Below, piece after piece: positions 46,011 through 57,020 of a stretch of DNA of 64,000 nt. Location of the stretch: assembly GCF_021869535.1 (NCBI RefSeq), contig NW_026262734.1, positions 80,662,339 through 80,726,338 on the forward strand, in the 5' to 3' direction. A program made the position numbers and the translations under genes. This DNA is from Mytilus californianus (Eukaryota; Mollusca; Bivalvia; Mytilida; Mytilidae). Each line of letters begins with the position of its first letter. Positions within the stretch are counted from its first letter, which is position 1. A model generated the notes under the pieces. That model did no database searches and had not been told where the DNA came from. It worked only from the letters and a program-made list of their open reading frames with translations.

Positions 46011-46275
46011 AGAAGATAGTCCATGAACCAAACAGGTAAAAATGTTCGCTCTTCTGGCAGTTCTGGCTTCATGAAACTGATAAAATATTATTGACAGAGT
46101 ATATCTATCTTGGGTAGGCTCATGGCTTTGTATATAAGTTAAAAATTCACAGAAAAACTTTCCGTCTGCATGTAAATTTCCTAAAATCTTATCTAAGGAT
46201 TATTTCATCTCCCCCTAACACACCAACCCCTTAAGGCGCCCAATTCATGCAACTTACGCTAACAGTCGTTGGCCA

Positions 46276-46757
46276 ATAGATTTTTAAAATATGACACCAG
46301 TCAAAGGTTACAACTACATTTGTAACATAGTAGATTGCTATTCTCGTTTAGCATGATATTTGGTGGACCATTAAAAGAGAAATACGCAAAAGATGTAGCT
46401 GAACTTACTTTAAAATATGTATATCTATATGGTTCGCCAGGAATATTACAAAGTGACAATGGCAAAGAATTCACAAATGCAAACTTGGTTGAAGTTGTGT
46501 CGATTTTCAAGACCCGGCAGTTACAAGGACGTCCCTATTACCCACAGAGCCAAGGACGCGTAGAACGCTTCAATAGAACACTAACAGAACATTTTAGAAA
46601 AAGACTGGCCTTCAAATTGTCAGAATTTTATTACAACTACAACAACAGGGTACACAAAAGTACAAAGCCTTCCACACCATATCAGCTTTACTTTAAAAGA
46701 CCTAACTTTGCACCACCTATTGATGAACAGGTAACTATAAAAATGAATAGAATTTAA
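46276..46757 (+). pseudogene. Integrase (rve, DDE) core remnant
   Basis: Two frames together cover an integrase core. The first (46276-46360) has IDF followed by a stop, then PVKGYNYICNIVDCYSRL, which contains the first-Asp region and the second beta strand. After a frameshift, 46348-46757 reads FGGPLKEKYAKDV, YGSPGILQSDNGKEFTN (second catalytic Asp), then GRPYYPQSQGRVERFNRTL (catalytic Glu in RVER) and the C-terminal helix. This matches cellular/transposon integrases of the kind found in KRBA2/SCAND3-like and Ginger-like sequences. No RT, protease or gag is adjacent. Stops and frameshift disable it. Confidence 0.7.
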
Positions 46758-46789
46758 AAATAAATGGAGAATGTGTCCATGGGACACAG

Positions 46790-47460
46790 ATAATGCCCCG
46801 CTTGCATATTACGTTAAAAGAGACATAACTCAAGAATGGTAAAGGTGACGCTACCCAAATTTGTACTTGATCTGAGTTTTGTGGTTATAAGCATTATGTT
46901 TAAGTTTCATAACATTTTGTTGAGTTAGAGAACAGGAACGAAAAATTCAGCATTTTTTTTTCCATTTGTAAAGGGGCATAACTCTAGAACGGCACCAACA
47001 TTCAAACTTGATCTCTGTTTTGTGGTAATAAGCATTTTGTATAAGATTCATAAAGTTTGGTTGAGACAAACTTAAGTTAGAGAACGGAAACAAAAAATTC
47101 AGCAATTTTTCCATTTGTAAAGGGGCATAACTCTAGAAATGTAATAGTGATGCAACTGAAATTCAAACTTGATTTGTGTTTTGTGGTAATGAGCATTGTG
47201 TACAAGTTTCATAACATTTGGTTGAGGCAAACTTAAATAAGCATGATTAGAGAACGGAAACAAAAAAATCAGCAATGTTTCCATTTGTAAAGGGGCATAA
47301 CTCTAGAACAGTAAAAGTGACGCCACCAAAATTCAAAATTATTCTGTGTTTTGAGGTAATGAGTAAAGTTAAGAGAACGGAAACCAATTTCGGGACGTAC
47401 GGACGTACAGACGGACAAGGGTATAACTTAATGCCCCCTCTGTTATGGCGGGGCATAAAA
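46790..47460 (+). mobile_element. Inverted-repeat element with internal 150-170 bp tandem units
   Basis: The ends are ATGCCCCGC (46793-46801) and GCGGGGCAT (about 47449-47457), perfect 9-nt inverted repeats. Inside, the landmark 'ggggcataactctagaa' starts at 46973, 47122 and 47292 (spacings 149 and 170), with an earlier diverged unit. Each unit has 'tttgtggtaat(a/g)agcat' and 'gagaacggaaac'. A CGGACGTACAG-type block lies near the right end. Non-coding. It adjoins the integrase remnant. Confidence 0.7.
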
Positions 47461-47696
47461 AAAATATAAATATTAATAAAAAGTCACGAATTATGTTTTT
47501 TAAATAAATGATATTCATCTTGTCTTATTAATTTTAACTAAACTACACATTTTATAATACACTTACCGTAAGGTTTTATTAATTAGACGCGAATTTAAAA
47601 GCTGATTAACCATGTATGTATATCTGTCGTATATAAATCTATTGTAGTATCGTTGATAATATATACGTGGAATAAAACCGTTTCTTTTTTATATAG

Positions 47697-47869
47697 CTTC
47701 CATTTGTGCTCCTAACCGAAGATGAAAGAAAATTCCTAGCACAGGCTCACTTAGATGTAGAGGTTGAAGAAGAAGAGATTGATGAAACAGTACCTGAAAG
47801 TGACTTAAAATGAAAATGGAAATTTGGAGATATTAAGGAACATAGATGACAGAGATGTAACGTTTGAAG
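47697..47869 (+). pseudogene. Exon-like segment 1 of an unrecognised gene
   Basis: Acceptor 'tttttatatag' and donor GTAAAA bound 173 nt. The frame begins LPFVLLTEDERKFLAQAHLD and continues acidic (EEEEIDETVPESD), then needs a one-base shift at an A run to continue NENGNLEILRNIDDRDVTFE. Acidic, protein-like composition. Could belong to the integrase-bearing gene upstream. Confidence 0.4.
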
Positions 47870-48112
47870 GTAAAACTATAATTTTTATTTACTAAAATAG
47901 CAATCTAAAAGTTTTTATTATTATAAGGCTACGGCGATATAAGTTAAACAAAGTTATTTTTTAATACATGCTTATGAAAAGCAATATTAAAATGCGTATT
48001 TTATATACTGTGTTATCATGTTATTATTCTATATATGCGTTAAATTTGCCACTGGACGTTATACAACCATCGATAGTATTGTTTTATTTGTTTAATCTAA
48101 TTTTTTTAAAAG

Positions 48113-48263
48113 AAGCTATGGATATTGTGTCGGAAGTTAACGAAGAAAACCAAGAAGTTCTGGAGACAATCAAAGGAAAGCAGTTGGAAAAGATCATATA
48201 GTTACAGAAACCGGGGATACAAACTTCACTGCGGAAACAGATGATATTGCAAATTTAGAAGTC
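48113..48263 (+). pseudogene. Exon-like segment 2 of an unrecognised gene
   Basis: Acceptor 'tttttttaaaag' and a strong GTAAGT donor at 48264. Phase fits segment 1. Encodes AMDIVSEVNEENQEVLETIK, then a TAG unless the frame shifts, after which TETGDTNFTAETDDIANLEV follows. Acidic like segment 1. Confidence 0.4.
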
Positions 48264-48441
48264 GTAAGTAATGTTTTAGTATGAGAAAATATTTTTGCTA
48301 CATTAAACATGTGTGCATTGTGAATGTGCGTTTTGAAAAAAAAATGTTATACGCTAATTAAAAAAAATGAAGACTTAGGTATAGCCGTCAAACACCTTTT
48401 CACCTTTGAATAAATTGAAACGAATCGAAAAGAAAAATACT

Positions 48442-48556
48442 CGTGTAAATGCCTATGAGACAACTCTCCATCCAAGAAACAATGAATAAAAAGTTAACAA
48501 TTACAGGTCAAAGTACGGCCTTCAACACGGAGCATTGACTCACACTGAACAAGCAT
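48442..48556 (-). repeat. Dispersed repeat R1, reverse fragment
   Basis: 'gagacaactctccatccaag', 'gtacggccttcaacacgg'. Lies between exon-like segments 2 and 3. Confidence 0.7.
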
Positions 48557-48645
48557 TGTACAAGTGGTTCATATGACAAAAGCAAGGTTCACATTTTATT
48601 TAATAATACACAGGGTTTTAAAAGGCTTTATGATTTGTTTGTTAG

Positions 48646-48851
48646 ACTGAAGGAAAATCTGTAAAAAATACTGGACTGATGAGTATTTTCGAAAACAGCA
48701 ACTAGAGATTTATCCTCTTGAAATGTTTTCTGACAATTATCAGGACATCTTTACTCTGACTATTGGGGAATATTTACAATTCAGGACAAATCCAGCAATG
48801 AACAAAAGGACTGCAGTGTTTACATCTGGTTTCTGGAGAGAAGAAATATGA
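48646..48851 (+). pseudogene. Exon-like segment 3 of an unrecognised gene
   Basis: After an acceptor-like 'tttgtttgttag', an open stretch of 59 codons (48672-48851) reads WTDEYFRKQQLEIYPLEMF, SDNYQDIFTLTIGEYLQF and NKRTAVFTSGFWREE before TGA. Unrecognised, but clearly protein-like. May be the end of the gene represented by segments 1 and 2. Confidence 0.35.
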
Positions 48852-49042
48852 AAAAAACATAAAGAATGATTCTTCTCGGGGAAAGATTTTCGTTATTAAA
48901 GACATAATTACAAATTTTACATTTGAACTAAATAGATATCAGCTAAGACCAAAAAGTTAATATATGTCCCATTGTGATTCACAAATTCTTCAATTAAAAA
49001 AATAAAACACATTTTATGTTTAGCTATTTCGAATCATTTTTT

Positions 49043-49362
49043 TGTTATTTAAGGAATGACTGTAATATTTTTCTGTCTATAAAGAAATAACACCAAAAAT
49101 GTGGTGCACACTGAATAACCCGCGTAGCGTGTTATTTTAAACTTTTCACCACATTTTTTGAATTTATTTCGAATAGACATAAAAAAATATTACAGATATT
49201 CCTTATAATTTAATTCTAAATTCCATTTTAAGTCGGAGTAAATCATAAAAAAAACGTTGATGACGTCACGGTCACATGACAAAATTATGTCTATGAGCTG
49301 ATAGACAAAACACTGCCAGCCAATCAGAAGACGCGTTACATCCAAAATTAAATTATTCAAGG
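49043..49362 (-). mobile_element. Hairpin element R5, copy 2 (complete hairpin)
   Basis: Opposite orientation to copy 1 at 24043. The hairpin spans 49053-49208: outer arms 'aaggaatgactgtaatattt' and its near-complement ending 'attacagatattcctt', inner arms AAAAATGTGGTG / CACCACATTTTTT, then AATAAC / GTTATT around a short GC-rich loop. The flank has 'gttgatgacgtcacggtcac' (CRE-like), 'catgac' and 'ccaatcagaagacgcgttac' (CCAAT box). Both copies keep these sites. Confidence 0.75.
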
Positions 49363-50760
49363 TAAAACATCTATAAATGTCAATGAAACAGCTATATGGA
49401 CGAGAGACAAAATGAAGTATGTTGATTTTGCAAAAAAATATTCAATCTTTACTGTTTTTTAGTGAAAAAAATATGTGTAGTTTCATTTTTGAAGGCACAT
49501 TAATAAAGTAACATGTAAACTCGTTATGCCAATAATTTATACACTGAATAATGTTGTGGTTGTTGAATGTTGTCATGGTACACAATGGATTTTAAAAAAT
49601 ACATAGATTTGAAACTGGAAAAGTTTCACCAGAAAAAAAACAACCTTTTTTTAATAAGATAGTGGCACAAAATGTCGTTGTTAAACACAATAAATTATAC
49701 CTTAAACATTTTTATGTGGTACCTATACATTGAAACATTGAACAAAACGTTTTTAAATAGGTGTATGTATTTATAGCTTACGATACAGAATAGCTTTAAT
49801 TCATTGTTGAAGGCCGTACATGTGTATCTTTAGTTGCTTGTATACATATGTCATTGTGTCTCAGGTTGTTTATTAACTTATATTTCGTACTTGTTATCAA
49901 GACGTAATGAGTAAAGGGAAGTAACGATAATTACTACAAAACAATTAAACACGGGATCAAGAAAAGCAAACAATTTGAAAATGTTGCAGTTTTACAATAA
50001 AATGTAAATAAGTAAATCCTGTTGCTTATGACTGTAAGTACAAATCGGATAACAAACCTTTTTTTTTAAACATATTTGCTTACTTATAGTTTTTGTTCCA
50101 TCCCATTTTTTTCATTTTGTAACGATTTGAAACCCATGACGACGGCTTTAAGTTTTTTTTCTTTTGAAATAGATTTTTACACTGAGCATAAATGACTTTA
50201 TTACTATATCATAGACTTTTTATTTATTCCATACCACGACACGAAATAAATATGAAACATAGAACAATAACTATATATAGAAAACTTGCTAATATGGCCG
50301 TACTACAAATTTTAAAACAAGTACAGACAAACATGTGCACCTGGAAAAGTTTTACAGCATTATAGGAACTAGATAACTAAATTCTAAATTCATTTTATGA
50401 TTCAGAAAATAATAAAATTTTCTTGATTTTGCTAGGTCCCAAAATAAACAAATTTGGGAAAGAGGTTTGAGAAGCTCCCCTCATATGTTTTTACTTTATT
50501 CAGAAGCAGTACAGCTTATAAAATATACATTTTTACATTAATTCTAAATGCATCCGTGTCATAATATTCATATAATAAATGGACAATAGACATCTGCAAA
50601 CGATAAGTGATCTAAACATGTTAAACTCTTTAACCGAGTGGACAATATCAAATGCAACCCAGGTGTTTATTTTTTTATCCTCTGCAGACTGGAAAAAAAC
50701 GCATATTAAAGTCTAGGTAAGTTTTTAATTTTCTGAAACATAGACTACATTGAACTTTTA
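49362..50760. other. Intergenic with one R1 fragment
   Basis: A short R1 fragment ('cattgttgaaggccgtacat') lies at 49797-49866. No gene. Confidence 0.45.
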
Positions 50761-50764
50761 TATA

Positions 50765-50985
50765 TCTAGGTTCGGTCATGCCTTAAAACTTTCCTAGGTG
50801 CATCAGTTTGTCTGTATTCTTAGAAGATTTTGTAGTGTAAACACGTCAAAATTTTTCAATTCCTTTTGAGGAACCTTATAATCAGTTAAAATTTACCAGG
50901 TACATAGCGGGTTTGTCTGTACTCATTATGAATAATATAGTGGCGTAAATACTGCTATAGTTACCAAAAGGTTATGGTGTACATG
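50765..50985 (+). repeat. Dispersed repeat R7, two adjacent units
   Basis: Both units have '(t/a)aaaattt(c/a)c(c/t)aggt(g/a)cat' and 'gtttgtctgta(t/c)tc'; the second ends 'ccaaaaggttatggtg' as in the copy at 6723. Confidence 0.5.
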
Positions 50986-52050
50986 AACGCGTTATTGTCC
51001 AATACAATACGAATAAACTGTTAAAACGGCTTCTCGTACAAATCTTGACGAAGCGAAATGTCCTAGTCAATCTACCGTATATTGATGAGTCAATGATACA
51101 AGACCACCTTATACTTCCTTGATTTTCTACTTGGTAGGAACGATTAAAATGAATATTGTAAAATTAAATCACATTCTCTCCTGAACAAATGTATATTATA
51201 TTAAAATACAAGTCTTTAATATATTTACCTTATTTCACGCTTAATTGCTCGGCTTTTTGTTTTTTATATTTTACTGCATCTCATCCTTTCGGGACATCAT
51301 CGTGTTGAGTCCGTCACAGTTGGAATATTTAAATGTACCTTTGCCAGTAGATAATGTCCAAAAGTGTCTTTCCAGATCAAAGTCATGTGATTGACAACTG
51401 TTTTACGAATGTATGGAGAGCTGTAACGAGAAAAGTTCTACCACTGCGCGTTATCTGTTACCTTGTTTTGATGTCTAATTAAAGGAAGAAGGGATGTCTA
51501 AATGTTTGACGATAAATGGTCAATATATGTTCAAATTTCAATATAAAAATTGGGGGTCATGGACCTTGATTTTTAGTTAAAATACATTGAAATTAACAGA
51601 TTCATAGTTTTGTTTATAAAGGACATTTTTGTTTTCCATATTGAGGAAACATTCCGTGAAAGAAATTGTTAAAATTGAACATTGTCAAATAATTGATTTT
51701 CATAAATGGGTCTTTTAAAAAAATGTCGAATTTTTAGTACACCTCAGCTAAAAAATCTATTTTTAAAGGAAAATGCAGTGTTCACTGTTTAAATGAAAGT
51801 TTCTAGAATTTATAAATAGGGACATCAATAATAAACACGATTCAGATCGATTTTTTTTATATTAAAATATAGTTTAAGTCCGATTTTTACGTAATTTCTG
51901 TGCGTATGGTTTAGGGTAACACATTTCAAATGATTGTTTCCCTATTTTCTGATTGCCTGATTATCTGCAAAAAGAATTGTTTTAGAATTTTAATGATAAT
52001 TCTAAGGAAAAATCACAGCCTCTTTGTTTTTCTACAAACTCAATTCAATC
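50985..52050. other. Intergenic, no gene seen
   Basis: No supported feature. Confidence 0.4.
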
Positions 52051-52057
52051 GGCGTAC

Positions 52058-52547
52058 ATGAAATGCATGTCTATTTTGGTATCGCCTGCTATATCAAACG
52101 TTATTTTTTCCTTCCCTATGGATATGGAATTATTCAGTGATGATTTCAAAAACACAAATTTTCCTACAAATGCAAAACAGCATAAAGTCAAAGAATTCAT
52201 GGGTGAAGTGCTAAACATTAAGGATAACATTAACTTCCATGTAGTCCACACGCTAAAGACAAAAACAGATGGTACTCCAAGAAGTATTGTTGCCATATTC
52301 GAGAGGCGCAAGGACAGGAACAGAGAACTTACAATCGCCAGAGACAAATTACCAGAAAATCCTAGATATTCTGTCTATGAGCAATTTCCTTTCGAAGTAG
52401 CCGACAGAAGAACTGATACCAATTCTGAAAGACGCCAGAAGTAAGAACCACCATGCTGTCTTACGGGACGATAAACTTTACATCGACCATAAGCGGAACT
52501 ACCCCCATCCCCCTAGATCGGAAAACCGTGATGTGACAAGAAGTTAG
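52058..52547 (+). pseudogene. LINE ORF1p-like RNA-binding protein fragment
   Basis: The open frame from 52058 carries TPRSIVAIFERRKDRNREL, SVYEQFPFEVADRR and, after a one-base shift near 52437, ARSKNHHAVLRDDKLYIDHK, ending at a TAG near 52547. The order (P-R-x-I-V-x-x-F, EQFP-x-E-V/I, RR, LRxDKLYID) is that of the RRM and C-terminal domain of L1-type ORF1 proteins, nucleic-acid chaperones of non-LTR elements. An endonuclease/RT remnant begins 40 bp downstream in the same direction, consistent with LINE gene order. The N-terminal coiled coil is missing or diverged. Confidence 0.6.
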
Positions 52548-52589
52548 GGATACAGTACAGGAGGACAACCATGCAATGTGAACGACTTG

Positions 52590-52920
52590 AAATGTTAAAC
52601 ATTTGTGGTATAAAATCTAAATTGTTATGTCCAGAGTTTGTTGATCTTATAAACAAAAATGACATTCTTTTTTTTTGTAGAAACTAAACTAACTGAATTT
52701 GATATTCTTAATCTGCCTTGTAATTGTGTTTGAAAAACTAAAAACAGAAAAAATTTCCAAAAAGCATCAGGTGGTATAGCAATTGTTTACAAAAAGATAT
52801 TTGAAAAGTATATTACATTTCATGAAACTGACTGTCAATTTGTTTATTGGATGCAGATTTCAAAATTGCTTTTTAATCTAAAGACAGATATTTTATTGGG
52901 TTGCATATACATCTTTCATC
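52590..52920 (+). pseudogene. LINE endonuclease (EEP) fragment
   Basis: MLNICGIKSKLLCPEFVDLI, then after a frameshift in a T run ETKLTEFDIL, a TGA, and KASGGIAIVYKK. NxxGxxSKL and ETKL with SGGI are the first blocks of the apurinic-type endonuclease of non-LTR retrotransposons. The second half, including the catalytic SDH region, is deleted before the RT part resumes at 53061. Confidence 0.7.
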
Positions 52921-53060
52921 ATGTGGTGAAGTACGTCAGAGTGATATTGATGTTATTGTTGATAAAATAGTCCAAAATTGTCATAATGCAGATATAGAAA
53001 TTTTCAGCAAAGTTAAAAAGAGAAAAAAGTTTTAAAACACACGATGATTCTAAACCCTCA

Positions 53061-53630
53061 GGCTGGTTTAATAATTTATGTGCAATAAACAAAAAGGGTT
53101 TCCATAAAGCACGCAAGAGGTTTAGTTTTGTAAAGAATACCGAAAATAAAAGATTGATGATTGAATCTAGCAAAAAATATAAAACCACATTAAACATTGC
53201 TTACAAGAAATATCAGCAAAAGATTGCAGACGATCTTCAGAACCTTTCTAAAAGTGATAACAAATCTTTTTGGAAAATTTTTAATAATGTTCGCAATTCA
53301 AAAACAGATAACTTAAATAATATTTCTATTGAATCTTTGTATGAACATTTTAGGGAGTTAAACAAAAACGATGAGGCAGATGAAAATCTTGGAGATTTTG
53401 TATTTGATAATGTTTTTATACCAGAAGACATTAATTATATCCTTAATGGTATTATAACCGAAGACGAAATTAAACTCGCTATAAGTAATTTGAAAAATAA
53501 TAAATCAAGTGGTGATGATGGTGTACTCTATGAATATATAAAGAGTACTGTGAACACTCTTATGCCTGTATGTGTAAAATTATTTAACTTGGTTTTTGAT
53601 ACTGGAGTAATACCAGAAACATGGGATGCT

Positions 53631-53662
<32 letters not shown>

Positions 53663-54267
53663 GATCTCAGGTACCCCGAAATGGTAAGCAGATCCTGCTC
53701 CACATGTGGCATCCGTTGTGTTGCTCATGTTATTACAAACCCGGTAAATAGTCTAATTCGATAGGTCAAATTCGTGAAAAGGGAAGGGGATTGTAGTAAC
53801 GACTTAAGGAACATATCCGGTATCATCTGTGAAACGGTTATTCCATAACGGTCAACCAACTCGTGATGGCGTTCGTAAAATTAACGAAGTGATGATTTCA
53901 ACTTCACCATTTGGTACAAGGTCGGACCCAAATTGTTACAGGGGTATTACCTTAAATTCTTGTTTTAGCAAATTATTTTCGTCTATCCTAAATAATAGAC
54001 TTGGTTAACTATCAGATTGTATCTCCCTTATTTCAAGCTCACATGCTGGTTTTCGTAAAGGACACTCAACACATGCTCAACTATTGATAACATGTTTGTC
54101 TTGTACGCCCTAGTCGTTATTTACGTTTCCTTAGGCGGGAAACTTTATTGTACATTTGTTGATTTTAAGTCTGCCTTTGACACCATTTGAAGACTAGGGC
54201 TGTGGAATAAATTGCAAAAATGTGGTATCAGGGGTGAAATATTAACTGTTATTTATAATACACCCGT
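53061..54267 (+). pseudogene. LINE reverse transcriptase, 5' half, interrupted by R6
   Basis: Open from 53061 (GWFNNLCAINKKGFHKARKR) to 53627, with KSFWKIFNNVRNSK, ISNLKNNKSSGDDG and FDTGVIPETW, the start of the RT domain. A G run and R6 sequence of about 300 bp follow, then the frame resumes near 53926 as YRGITLNSCFSKLFSSILN, with HAGFRKGHSTHAQLL, FVDFKSAFD (motif A with catalytic Asp) and CGIRGEILTVIYN, ending about 54267 with stops in between. Motifs B and C of apparently the same RT type occur at 60755-61230. Confidence 0.75.
53631..53925 (+). repeat. Dispersed repeat R6, copy 2, with a 31-G run, inserted in the LINE
   Basis: 31 G (53631-53661), then 'gtgatctcaggtaccccgaa', 'tgctccacatgtggcatccg', 'aacatatccggtatcatctg' and 'cggttattccataacggtca'. 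It separates PETW from YRGITL of the LINE RT, so it is an insertion. The poly-G is likely an expanded internal G tract of R6. Confidence 0.75.
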
Positions 54268-54271
54268 ATAA

Positions 54272-54319
54272 CCCCGATACAAATGAATCCGGACGTAGAC
54301 GCGTTCGATGCGATAATTA
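54272..54319 (+). repeat. Left arm of a distant inverted repeat
   Basis: Begins 'cccgtataaccccgatacaa' and continues 'atgaatccggacgtagac' and 'gcgtt'. About 44 of 47 bases match the reverse complement of 60102-60150. Directly follows the end of the LINE 5' half. Confidence 0.7.
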
Positions 54320-54924
54320 GGACAAAATTTGGGATGACAACAATTTCCAATACCTCTCTAGAACTTATTTGAGTATAAAAAAATATGTCAATGTGCATGT
54401 TAGTTAATTTATTCAATTATACAGTTGTTGCAAGTTTTAGATATTGCAAAGAACGTTTGATAAAACTGCAAAATGAAAAACGCACAGACATAGTGCAATT
54501 TCCTACGTTTTATGAGGTAAACAATGCTGAATATCTTTTCGTACATATTTTTTTGCGTATCAATAACTTAAGCAATAATAAATAACTATACGTTGAATTA
54601 CTATGTGCCTTCAAATTTTCGCTAGAACTCAGAATAAACGCAATATTATACTAAAAAAATTTTCTCTTACTGTACCGTTCGTTTCAACAAATGTGTCGAG
54701 TTCGTTGCTCGGTTTTAAATAATCACTGTACAGTTCGTTGACAAAAACCGTCACACATCCCTTTCTTTATAAGGTATTCGAGATTGCATCGGCGACCCTT
54801 TTTCTGTATTTTATTGTAAATATTTATCTGAAAATATCAGTTATCCAAAGCCAAACTCAATGTTTTAACCAGCGTACATCTGACAGGAATTTTTCTATTG
54901 AAAATTAGAACTTTCAACGCCGGT

Positions 54925-55010
54925 TATTCCAGAAGAAATAAACTGTTAATGAATATATTCCAGAAGAAATAAACTGTTAATGAATATATTCCAGATGAAA
55001 TAAAGTTTCA
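54925..55010 (+). repeat. 31-bp tandem repeat, about 2.7 units
   Basis: 'ccagaagaaataaactgtta' followed by 'atgaatatatt' recurs at 54929, 54960 and (variant 'ccagatgaaataaag') 54991. Confidence 0.85.
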
Positions 55011-55212
55011 AAAATATAGTACAGCCAATAAAACTTCAATGACTCTTACTTTTCACAATGTGAGGCTCTTCCAAATGCCGATGTTGGTCTAAGTTCGCCT
55101 AAACGAAATCAGCCATAGGAGCTTGTTGAATTCTGTTTTCCGGATGCATTAGATGGCATTCCAACTGTTTTTTTGTTGTTTTTTGTTTGCTCTTTTTTAA
55201 AATATAAACATT

Positions 55213-55570
55213 TGTAGATGTATTATGGTGGCCATTGAGACAACTTTCCACACAAATTTAAATGAAGTCGGTGTTAGTAATTATTATAGTCCAAAGTACG
55301 ACATTCAACAATGAAGAAAACCTATACCGTAGTCGACTATAAAAGGCCCCGATATAAAACATGTGAAAAATTTAATACGATAAACCTAACGGCTTTATTT
55401 ATAACTAATGAATTATTTATTAACGAAAAACAAATATGACAGAATCTATATAACCATTGTACTACAGGCTCCTGACGTTGGACAGCCACATAAAGAATGC
55501 GACGGGATTAACATGTGAGCCCTCATTCCTCTCCCTAACCTGCGACACTGGTGTAACAGCACAATATGAT
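55213..55570 (-). repeat. Dispersed repeat R1, long reverse copy
   Basis: Reverse landmarks: 'attgagacaactttccacac', 'tacgacattcaacaatga', 'ctataaaaggccccga', 'ggctcctgacgttggaca'. Confidence 0.75.
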
Positions 55571-56115
55571 AAAAACACTGTACGGTTGCGATTGGCTCAA
55601 CTCAAAATATCGGTACAAGGCACAAAAACAATACACATAAAATATCGAAAGAGTAATTTTAGCAACTGATAGTTATTTCAAAGCAAATTACAGCTAAAAG
55701 GTAAATCATGTTATTCAAGAGTAAAGTATCAGTCAGTATATATCCAACGGATTAAGGATAAATACGTAATAAAAACGCATGAATTTTTGCTTTGCAATGC
55801 CAAATATAAGTAAACAGTATCGAGAGGATGTACTATCTCATAAGTGTGCATATAATATATATATTGTAATAATATTTAGTGATGTTTTGATTTTTCAAAA
55901 ACAAATTCAATGGCTATTTAAACAACATCACCGTCAAAATTATAATATGGTATCTAGTTTAATCCGACAGGTACAGCAAAAACTTTCTAGCCAATTTTTT
56001 TCTTATCTATGAAAGAATTTGGTAAAGTCTATTCTCATCTTGTGGTTTACACCACTGTGTTAGTTTAAGAAGACGATAGACTTGCAAAAATGTTTAACCC
56101 AACCGCATTATGTAC
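55570..56115. other. Intergenic, no gene seen
   Basis: No supported feature. Confidence 0.4.
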
Positions 56116-56117
56116 CG

Positions 56118-56500
56118 GTGACCCCAAAGGGTGACTGGGGAATATAGATATGGTCACTTTGGTCTTTTTTCCGACCGGCAGTAAAACCATCGGCACCCGT
56201 TTAGCTGTATGGGATGTACAAGTACGCAGCCACGTCCAGACAGAATGGGAATATTAGATCCAAAGCCTCATGTAGAGAGAGCACCACGCTCTCTACACTT
56301 CATGAACCCTTGCACAAAAACTCTATGAGGGGTCCATAAATGGCCTGTTGCAAGGCAACTGTTTTAGCCTTATCCAATATACATCATTTTATCCAATGGG
56401 AGTCCAAACTTCCCTGACATATTTCCTGACGGCCTCCTTCCAGGACCTACCTGTAGTATGTGTTGGTACTTTGTGCTCATCCTGAACATGCATGTACCAT
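56118..56500 (-). repeat. Dispersed repeat R2, reverse copy
   Basis: Starts 'gggtgactggggaatataga', contains 'ggatgtacaagtacgcagcc' and 'acgtccagacagaatggg', ends near 'cctgaacatgcatg'. Confidence 0.75.
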
Positions 56501-56502
56501 TA

Positions 56503-56814
56503 AAACGTTTAAACCCGCTGCATTTGTTTGCACCTGTCCTAAGTCAGGAATCTGATGTTCAGTAGTTGCCGTTTGATGATGTGGTTCATAAGTGTTTCTC
56601 GTTTCTCGTTTTTTTATATAGATTAGACCGTTGGTTTTTCCCGTTTGAATGGTTTACACTAGTAATTTTTGGGGCCCTTTATATCTTACGGTTCGGTGTG
56701 AGCCAAGGCTCCGTGTTGAAGACCGTACTGTGACCTATACTGGTTTACTTTTATAAATTTTGACTTGGATGGAGAGTTGTCTCATTGGCACTCATACCAC
56801 ATCTTCTTATATCT
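56503..56814 (+). repeat. Dispersed repeat R1, near full-length copy
   Basis: 'aaacccgctgcatttgtttg', 'cacctgtcctaagtcaggaa', 'ggatggagagttgtctcatt', end 'cataccacatcttctta'. Confidence 0.75.
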
Positions 56815-57020
56815 ATGAAATATTTGCAAGTGAACGTGAAGCAACCAACAATCATTACGTACGAGTGTCATTAACAAATGGGGGTCCAGAAATTGTTCAG
56901 TTCCAACTTTGAAACGTTTCTTTTTTTATTAATAACTACTAGTATAAAGACATGAAAGAAGCAACAAAGCAAATGTCTAAAGTTAGGTAGATGATTGATG
57001 CTTTGTCAAACCGAATTATT

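Noticed and set aside
47247..47469. Overlapping open frames on both strands near 47.3 kb
   Set aside because: They lie in the tandem core and right end of the inverted-repeat element and show no domain.
53528..53728. Poly-proline / poly-glycine stretch in open frames at the LINE
   Set aside because: Produced by the 31-G homopolymer of the inserted R6 repeat.
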